A stretch of 64,000 nucleotides of DNA, taken from Liolophura sinensis. Lineage: Eukaryota; Mollusca; Polyplacophora; Chitonida; Chitonidae. Location: the NCBI RefSeq assembly GCF_032854445.1, contig NC_088306.1:23719764-23783763 (forward strand), given 5' to 3'. A model generated the notes under the pieces. The model had not been told where the DNA came from, did not search any database, and saw nothing but the letters and a program-made list of their open reading frames with translations. Positions within the stretch are counted from its first letter, which is position 1. Every line of letters starts with the position of its first letter. The translations under genes and the position numbers were made by a program. Of this stretch, positions 56,375-64,000 are shown in pieces.

Positions 56375-59300
56375 AACAAACTTTGTTAAAAATAGTGTAA
56401 AATTTTAGACTGAACAATTTTCACTGATAACACAGAATCCCTTATAAATTAAAACACATCTGGACATACAGACACAAGTATTGCGGGATCATAGCCTCAT
56501 GACGTTCTACGTTCTGTGTCACGTTATCAACCTTCGTGGCGGTCCAGTGAATACACTTGTAAACTATTTGGTGAAAACGTCAAATTCCAACATTGTTTTG
56601 GCAGACATAGCCATTTTGTTAAACAGCGTAGCAGAGGATGTTTGAAACAAAACTAAGTGGTAGAAATATGTCGCGTGTGCAATTTTGAAGTTTAAAAAAA
56701 TCGATTTAGAGAAAGCCGGCATAAGAAATATAATTTCTTACTCAAGCATATTGCGTCGCTTCTTTTGAAGGTAATCAAATATAAACATTCATATATATCA
56801 GACAGGTTTCATATCTACAGACTGACAAGCTAGCTTGGTGCTTTTAGTAACGCCCTTGGAATTGTAAGAAAATAACTGCTCAAAGGGTGAAGAAATGAAT
56901 GCATACAGTAAAAATGGAGTCGGAGAACTCCAATGAACTTGTCTGGGACATTTGAAGTGTGTCTCAATGTGGTCATCAGCTTAAGGGTGTCTGGTGTGAA
57001 TCGATCTCTCGTGGAACGTTTAAGCTGTAACTTGTGACAGACGAAGGTGTGGTAAACAATTGTCTGACATTTTGCTGAGAGAGGTAAAATATTACAAAAT
57101 CCCTCATAATGATTATTCGCACATCCCCGTTTTCTTAATCACTAAAGATGACCGCCATGGTAAGAGTGAAAATGTCTCTATTCTGAAGTCCTTTATACTG
57201 AGTATGAGATTAAGTACCATTCTAATAAACAAACGTAAGACATGTCGATGAACCGCTGATGTTTATGGCTGCAGGATCCGAGGCCGAATCCATAAAACCG
57301 GGCCCTTGCTTTCCTCAGAATTGAAAAGTTCAATGCGCACGTAATTTATGGCCTAAGAGGTTCAAATTGCTATGTATTTATCAGATCATAAGAGTTGTTA
57401 TTTGTTGTTATTTTGTTATTTGTTGTTACATGAACACATGTATTCAAAAACCAAAGCGTTTAAATCACGTTTTACATTTTGAGTTAAAGTAAACCTGGCT
57501 TTGTGGAACCCCTTCCATCTAACTCACAATGAGCCGTCATTATTGCCGTGGAGGCTTGTCGCTTACATAATGGCTGTCCGGAAGCAATTTTCTGACATTT
57601 CCTGTTCCACACTTCAGAGTGCCCGTAAGGTGGTCCAGTTGCCGGAACCTCTCACAGAGACCATCAGATGATTATCATTGTTATAGGCGGAGGTTTTGCA
57701 GACCAAAGTGGATATATTTACTCTTTATATGTAATGATAATAGACTTTTTGCGCCATTGGCGACATTACATAATGGTATTAAACCATTTCGGGTGGCCGA
57801 GTGGTTAGCATGCTATCACATTGGAATGACTCGGGAACTCCTCAGTAATGCGGTCACTGTGTAGTCGTCTCATCCTGGCATTCTCTTCTGTCATGTCAGT
57901 ACATGTACGTGTGAGGGTCTGACAGCAACCTGCGGAAGGTCGTGGACTTCCATATGGCACTGTCCAGTTACCTATTATGCCGACCCCAGTCGTATAAATA
58001 GAACATTCTTGTAAACAAAGTAAAACACTAATGAAAAATAAATAAATAAAATAAAATAAATTCTCATTGGGATGTTAAACGAATATACCGCAAACTGTAA
58101 TTCTTGGTGTAAGTATACATGACTATGTGCTTTTTTCTTCCTCACATGGCAACTTCTGATCGCACGTACTTGTCAACTCTGGAAACGACGACTGGCCTAT
58201 TCCTTGCATAAAACCAGCACCAAGACAGATCGAGTGGCTGGAAAGTCAGGTATGTGTCTTTGCCATTTAATTTCTGTTAGGCAGCATTCGTGCAGGTCCG
58301 ATACAAGGACCCATGGTCCGTGTGTGAGACAGACAACGCGGAAATCCCGGAGCCAATATGAACGAATGTATCTGATTCCATAACAGTTGTACAAGTTAAC
58401 TGCACGAATACAAAGCTCGACGTCTGGTGTATGGTGGTCTGTAAGGGTCATCTTTACATTGCGTTTGGTATGCTCATGGGTTTATTTTGCAAAGTTATAT
58501 TTACGAAGAAAAGAACTTGTAATGCCTTTTTGGCTCTGTCGAAAAATTGAAACATACATTAAGTTTACTGGATCTTGAATTCATGTACAACCTGCGAGAA
58601 ATCAATAAAACAACTACATCTATTATCAAAGAGATCATGTAAAGATATGGGTCAGTAAACGTAGCAATGAAACATCCGACAAAACACTTAATTTACTCGT
58701 GAATCATTCAGTAGATGTATGAATTAAGTACACAAATATACAACAGCATCCAAACCTGATCATGCCACTAGGTCACGTATGCATGTAACATTTTTTTTCT
58801 CTTAGGTGAAACCTCTGTGAGAATGAGACTAGGCGTGTCCGGCTCAGTCAACTGTACTGTAGAAATATGACGCACCGCTGACAAAACACAACTGAAGGAG
58901 GTAAGATTTAGTTTACATCATCGTTTTGATTGTCATTTGGCGTATGGCTAGAACGTAAGTAACTGCTTTGGCTTGCATAGCATAGCTATATGCTGTTTTA
59001 TGCATATTTGGTTGAGTGAGCGTGTAGATATTCTCCACTGGAACAACAAGTTCCTGTACCTGTATATGTCGACAAAAAAGATATTAAATCTTCTCATCTA
59101 TATTAAAACACGCTCGGTAAAATACTGCGCAAAACATTATCATTACATCTCTACTTTTTTCGGCTGTTTTTAACAAATGCATCGAAGCCATTACGTTCGT
59201 CTTCCTATCTTCAACGAGGTAACGTTATAGCCATTCTAAAGCTATTTGTTATTTTTGCACTCCAAATTGGACATTTCAACCGCTCTGCTGATTTGATTTC

Positions 59301-60660
59301 TTGACGTTAGGCTCCAAACGGCGAATTCGTACCAAGCGATCGTTGATAACTCATCGTGGCGTATTTCTCTTTTTTTTTTGGCGGGTGTAGATTACGATGA
59401 GAAAATCAAGTTGTTCATTGACTCTACAGGAATAGCAGAAATGAGCAAGGTCTTGCCAATCACGATAAACCCACGTATTAGGCGATGGAATGATAGCTGG
59501 GCGTAGGAAAGAAATGGCACACATCTGCAAATCGACAAGAGAACGTTAGATCAAAATTCGGACAAGGACTCGTGTTTTTAAAGATTTAATTGTGTTTTTT
59601 TGGAAAAGTTACCATTTGAAGTTAAATTGATTTTATGGGTCATTTGTAGATTTGATGGATCGACCTTACAGCTGTTACACTCAGTTAGACGAACGCCATT
59701 TCCATCGGTGGTAATCAACAACTTCGGTAAATAAATAGAAATGCCCTTGAAACATCGGAAGGGAAAACAATCTTAACGCATACTTCACAACAATTAAAAT
59801 GAATGTTGCAATTTTTTTGTCGGTATGTGCAAACTCAGCACTGGAACTGGTTTACGAAGTTTATTTCGTTCACCGTTTGTTTATGTGAAATGAACTTTAT
59901 TACGGATTGGTGTTTAATCATCTATTTACTTGATTGATAGTTTGTTAATGTATATACATATATTTTGTAGAAACCACCCCACTTAGTCAGTTCCAAACAA
60001 AACTCGCGGGAGCAGGATTCGATCCGGTGACCTCATTGATCTTTGACTGGTGATCATCGGTATATGGTCTTATACAATAAGTCACGCGATGGACGCTGAT
60101 GTATGTAAGCGGTAAAGAAGCTAAAATATTTTAAATTGTTTAACAAGTTTATATGTTCTTTATCATCATATTTCTCATTTTATTATTAATTGTAGCAGTT
60201 AATGTATTTTAAATATTTATTGCACCTTTCAGACGATTGTCTTTAGATCTTCTTTAAACGTGGATCATTGCAGTTTATGTTATTTCATAACGACAGTTTA
60301 CCATACTGCTGGTCCGTTGAAGCATCTTTTCGCCTTCAGCAGTAAACATAAACATTACTAGTAAACCGTGAAGAGTGTTGCAGCTATGGTGACATTTTCT
60401 CTATTTAATAAAGGTAAACAGCTCAAGGGATTTTTGATTGTCAAGGGGGCCAAATAATTGGCGTTTAAATCTATTCCTGTGAACCATCGGCAATTTTCAT
60501 GCCAAGCCTGTATGATTTATTTAATGTTTTCAACACGCTTCATTTACCGGCGATTTCTGCATTCAGTCAAGATTGCCGATAAAAGAAGTAACGCAGAAAT
60601 TATCACTGCGTTACTGAGTCCGGGATGTGCATGCTATGGCTTCTCAACTAATGTGACACT
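56375..60660 (+). repeat. segmental duplication, family 3, unit 3 (chimeric)
   Basis: Up to about 58418 it follows unit 1 (46287-47880). From about 58425 onward it follows unit 2 (53683-56150). The roughly 550 bp that separate these parts in units 1 and 2 are missing, including most of the candidate transmembrane exon. It contains the SINE at 57782-58062 and lacks the Tc1 element and the 55.6-kb SINE. Confidence 0.85.
57782..58062 (+). mobile_element. tRNA-derived SINE, variant subfamily
   Basis: Nearly identical to 47235-47510, including the non-standard CACTGTGTAGTCGTCTCATC in place of the B box. This indicates shared descent by duplication rather than separate insertion. Confidence 0.85.
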
Positions 60661-60689
60661 TTTGCTTGTGACATGTGTAAAACTGTTGT

Positions 60690-61015
60690 TTTGTCACCAG
60701 TGTGATATTGGTGGCAAATGCTGTTTTGGCCACAAGTCACAATTGGTGGCAAATGCTGTTTTGGCCACAAGTCGCAAATTTTTTTTAGCCACAAGTCGCA
60801 AATTTTTTTTGGGCCACAAGTGGCAAATTCTCTTTTGACACAAGTGTGAGACTGCTGTTTTGCCACCATTGTGACATTGTTGTTTTACCACTAGTGTGAC
60901 ATCGTCGTTTTGACGCAAGTGTGATATTGCTGTTTGTGTCAACAGTGTGGCATTGTTATTTTTGCTAACAGTGTGACATTGTTGTTTTTGCTAACAGTGT
61001 GACATTGCTGTACCA
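60690..61015 (+). repeat. degenerate 26-30 bp minisatellite
   Basis: Loose units such as CAGTGTGACATTGTTGTTTT TGCTAA (split; perfect period 26 near 60950-61005), and at the left end GGCAAATGCTGTTTTGGCCA CAAGTC (split). It starts exactly where unit 3 stops resembling unit 2 (unit 2 there reads CAACTAGTGTAATACTTTTC). Confidence 0.85.
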
Positions 61016-61019
61016 TCAC

Positions 61020-62010
61020 CTGTGTGATGATACACAAAGAATTGGCAGATCCTTTTGTATTGTTTTCATGGTACTATTCTTAAAATGTGAACACGGTATT
61101 TAAGTGATTATAAACCACAGAAATAAATAAATATATAACTTTCCTAAGGCAAAAAAGGAGAAAAAACCCGCAGCAAATGTTGGCTGTGACTCTTCTACCT
61201 ACCATAACACCGATGTATCACAACTTTAATGGATTCCAAGAATGCGTACATCCAATACAAACCTCGCTTTATTGCGGGGTCGAAAAGCTTTACTACCAAA
61301 ATTGCATCTACCCTCTTAATGAAAGCATTACAAGAAGTACAATCATTTTGGCGTAAACTGTGTGTAAATTCTTAAAAGTTTTTATTTCTCACACAAACCT
61401 AATTGATAGAATTTAATCACTCATTCTATCGGCGTTTAATAAAACTGGTCACCGCTAATTTAATGTCAAAGACAATAAAGACTTCTTCAGTTCCACTACA
61501 TACAAGGGTTACCTTTCATGCCTTTTTTCTTTCATGCCTTTCATCGAGTTGCTTGAATTTCTTGTTAATAACATCTATGTGAAATTCGGGGAAACCATAT
61601 ATCCGCAGTGTATGGATATTCCGATGAGTACAAATTGACACCCATCTCCCCCCCCCCCCCCCCCCTACACACACCTCTTTTTTGGGATGATCTATACCCG
61701 TTCTTGTGTGAATACGACTATATACAAACACGTTAAAGGGATAATCCTCAACAGGCCCAATCTCTCGCATTCACTAAACGGCATATTGATGATATGCTAA
61801 CTTAAAACAATCCATATATAACAAAGGCAGTGAAAGGTATTTACCCACCTTCGTTGGACTTAAAGAAAACCACACACTGCTACATCTTAACTGGACCTAT
61901 TTTTGTACAAAGACCAAAACTGTTTCCTTACACAGATTTTAAGACAACAGGGAAAGTTTCAGTTTTGAAATTGTAAATCATCTTTGCTTGGACAGCAATC
62001 TACAGAATGG
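61020..62010. other. no recognisable gene
   Basis: Contains an 18-nt poly(C) run at 61648-61665 and short frames only. Confidence 0.45.
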
Positions 62011-62014
62011 TCCT

Positions 62015-62612
62015 GCATATAGTGTGTACATATCTCGCCTTGTAGCATCCTGTGTGTTACATGACGATTTTACTCAAGGTCATTAGTTATTACGTCAAAA
62101 ACTTGTGTCAAGGTTATTCCACCAAACGCCTTCATTCTGAGTTTCTTAAGTTTTACAATGGATATAATTCTTTTGTAAGTAAATAAGGACAGAGCGTCCA
62201 GGATCTTTGGCGCTCCCTTCCATGGCCGTGTCTAATTCTGCTTAACCCAGGGCTCGGGATCTCCCTTCATTGTTTTGAATTAGACACCCACGTTGGATAT
62301 ATGGGCAGTTGCAATCAAAACGCGACTGAGATACATATTTTATAATCCACAATTTATATACTATCATGGTACACGGTCGAAATTCTGATATTACTCTTTT
62401 GTCTAGAACAAACTTTGCGCTTTTCCAGTAACACTGAAAATTACTGACTGCTTCTCTTTGGATGATTCTGTCTTTATTTCGTACTTGTGCACTTTCTTCG
62501 TTCTTTGGTGGTTTGTGTTAGACGTAGTTTTAGGAATTGGCCTTGCGATTATCGACCAGGAACGTTCGTATGGGTTGACGACTGGTATACGAATGTCTGT
62601 TTTGACGCATAG
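62015..62612 (+). repeat. 0.6-kb block, inverted partner of 32395-32995
   Basis: See 32395-32995. A plus-strand frame from about 62458 to 62640 reads a hydrophobic segment (FISYLCTFFVLWWFVLDVVL GIGLAII, split) then DQERSYGLTTGI. The hydrophobic part and the GIGLAIID word are conserved in the partner despite about 25 percent nucleotide divergence. This hints at past coding as a membrane segment, but no acceptor, donor or neighbouring exon could be fixed. Confidence 0.75.
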
Positions 62613-62649
62613 ATACCTAAAGGTACGGAATCAGTCATGAGCTGTGTGT

Positions 62650-63290
62650 GATACAACGAGGCACCATTTATATGTATGTATTCATCATATTAATGCTGAA
62701 ATTAGCACCGCATGCATCACGTTTGTTGTATAAAATTTGTGAATTAATCGGCTATAATAAAATTGATTTAAGACAGCTCGGGCCTTATTTTTATGTAAAG
62801 TGATGTATAAGCTTCAGAAACTCTGTTAAAAGAAATTGGTCTTGATATTTAAGCAGCCTAATCACTACAATCCATGGATACAAGGTGGAGTACATACTAT
62901 TCATCGTTGTGTTAAGGTTTGTATTTGACGCTTCTTCACCAGTTCGGTGAGCAAACATCGATCAAAGAGCAGGATAATTGCAGTGGTGATAGGATCTGAC
63001 ATCCAAGGGTAAATCAGAATGTGGAAGTAATACTGTCTGACTTGATTATCTGTTCTGCTTCCCTGCGGCAAGCTGTACGCTGTTCTGTGTGGTTTTACAT
63101 AGGCTAAACGTGTTATAACAAAGGTGATTCCTCTCTGCACGAGGCAGCCATTTCGTTGTCAAATTTCGTTCGGCTAAATCAAATACAAATACAAGTTGAG
63201 GTTAACATGCACTCCATTTACGACATGGACATTCTCCAAGTCCTAGATTTCCAGATTGGAACTGTTAAGATAACATTAGCGGGATGGCAA
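62650..63290. other. no recognisable gene
   Basis: No domain-bearing frame or repeat partner seen. Confidence 0.35.
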
Positions 63291-63298
63291 CAGCTCAG

Positions 63299-63334
63299 TG
63301 ACGTCAAGAGGTTGACGTCAAGAGGTTGACGTCA
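63299..63334. promoter_or_regulatory. three tandem CRE octamers TGACGTCA
   Basis: Perfect palindromic CRE sites at 63299-63306, 63313-63320 and 63327-63334, spaced exactly 14 bp by the linker AGAGGT. A fourth, degraded repeat follows (TTAACGTTCAG). TGACGTCA is the consensus for CREB/ATF bZIP dimers. No gene start is visible nearby, so a role is inferred only from the motif. Confidence 0.55.
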
Positions 63335-63719
63335 AGAGGTTAACGTTCAGAATTTTAACGTTTTCGCCAATTCTGGCGTTTTTCGGCTTCCTGCAATCAT
63401 GCGGCCTACCATTAACATAGAAGAGAAATGCTTTTATGCATGTGCTTTAGTGCCAAAGGCCAGGCAAATAAAAATAAATTTGTAAACACACACGTAATGA
63501 TGTGAAAAGCCTAGGTGCGCACGCAGTGCATTAATTAGCCTAGTGAATTGTATTTCATTGTGTAACAATGCAATGTATTCATTATTCCACAGATTTCTCT
63601 GATTATCTGTGTATATGTAGAATTTTCAATAGCTCGATCTGTTCGTTGATGTATCTTTATTGCCTGATAAGATAGCCCTTGGCTTTTTTCAACGATCCAC
63701 TGCATATTTACCCTTATCC

Positions 63720-64000
63720 TGATAACGTATACTGGAGGTATACATACTTGAGTTACACCAGAGGTGCACCATTGAGGTGAAACATATCTGATCTGAGGAG
63801 TATGTGAGGTATACTGAAGATGTATTTGAGGTTCTGCCAATTAAGCAAATTAAAATCTCAAATACACCTAAAGTACACGTCAGAGGAGGTGTACCCTTGA
63901 ATAACGGTAGGTTAAAAACTGAATGTCGGAGGTGTACCCGAGGTGTACTTGAGTTATAGCTGAGGTATATGCTCTTAGGCAATGTGGATGAACCTGAGTG
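63720..64000 (+). repeat. diverged GAGGTGTAC-rich repeat at window edge
   Basis: Words GAGGTATAC, GAGGTGCACC, GAGGTATACTGA, GAGGTGTACCC and GAGGTGTACTTGAG recur on the plus strand every 20-50 bp, with TACACCTAAAGTACACG in the middle. The array runs off the end. Frames on the minus strand here are shadows. Confidence 0.65.

Noticed and set aside
60458-60942. Repeat-rich frames on both strands with CDLWPK or GHKSQ motifs
   Set aside because: Translations of the GTGTGACATTG minisatellite.

Overview
This is a eukaryotic, gene-poor, AT-rich and repeat-laden window. It most likely comes from a marine lophotrochozoan, with a bivalve or other mollusc favoured. The evidence is about seventeen copies of one tRNA-derived SINE with a tRNA-like head (B box GTTCAAGTCC), a shared body and a tail ending CAATCAAATAAATAAATA. 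A second tRNA-derived SINE type, mollusc-style TGAATGAATGAATGATTATGG fragments, one Tc1/mariner element, long (TA)n tracts, several minisatellites and old segmental duplications point the same way. The species assignment is inference. I see no complete host gene, no rRNA or canonical tRNA gene, and nothing bacterial or viral. Almost all open frames are short chance frames or repeat shadows.

Layout. 1-1.57 kb holds nothing recognised. From 1.57 to 16.3 kb a roughly 4-5 kb unit occurs three times in direct orientation: copy 1 at about 1570-6820, copy 2 at about 6940-10850, copy 3 at about 11770-16260. An 84-bp sequence that occurs once in copies 1 and 3 has become an array of 21 units in copy 2, open for 587 codons with higher-order (dimer) structure. 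Each copy also carries private insertions: a 1.05-kb insert with a striking hairpin in copy 1, a SINE in copy 2 and two SINEs in copy 3. From 16.9 to 19.0 kb there is a promoter-like CCAAT/TATA region with a repeated leader and a poly(A) signal, possibly a solo LTR, followed by a 41-42 bp minisatellite arranged as an inverted repeat.

From 19.0 to 34.3 kb another set of blocks is duplicated two or three times. It contains candidate single-exon fragments with signal-peptide-like or membrane-spanning character, which could be remains of a duplicated membrane-protein gene family. This is weakly supported. A 0.6-kb block at 32.4-33.0 kb has an inverted paralogue at 62.0-62.6 kb. From 38.9 to 42.4 kb there are 3' fragments of the first unit, a 0.4-kb duplication, and two long (TA)n tracts. 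The second of these is flanked by perfect 24-bp inverted arms.

From 45.3 to 60.7 kb a third large unit occurs in three tandem versions. The third version is a chimera of the first two and carries only the tail of a candidate transmembrane exon. A decayed Tc1 element (49561-51109) and a full-length SINE (55561-55829) inserted after the duplication, as shown by empty sites in sister copies. From 60.7 kb to the end there is a degenerate GTGTGACATTG minisatellite, a tandem triple CRE (TGACGTCA) cluster, and a diverged GAGGTGTAC repeat running off the window edge.

The best candidates for undescribed biology are the 84-bp array, because its single-copy progenitor is preserved in paralogues, and the duplicated blocks with possible membrane-protein exons at 20-34 and 45-62 kb.
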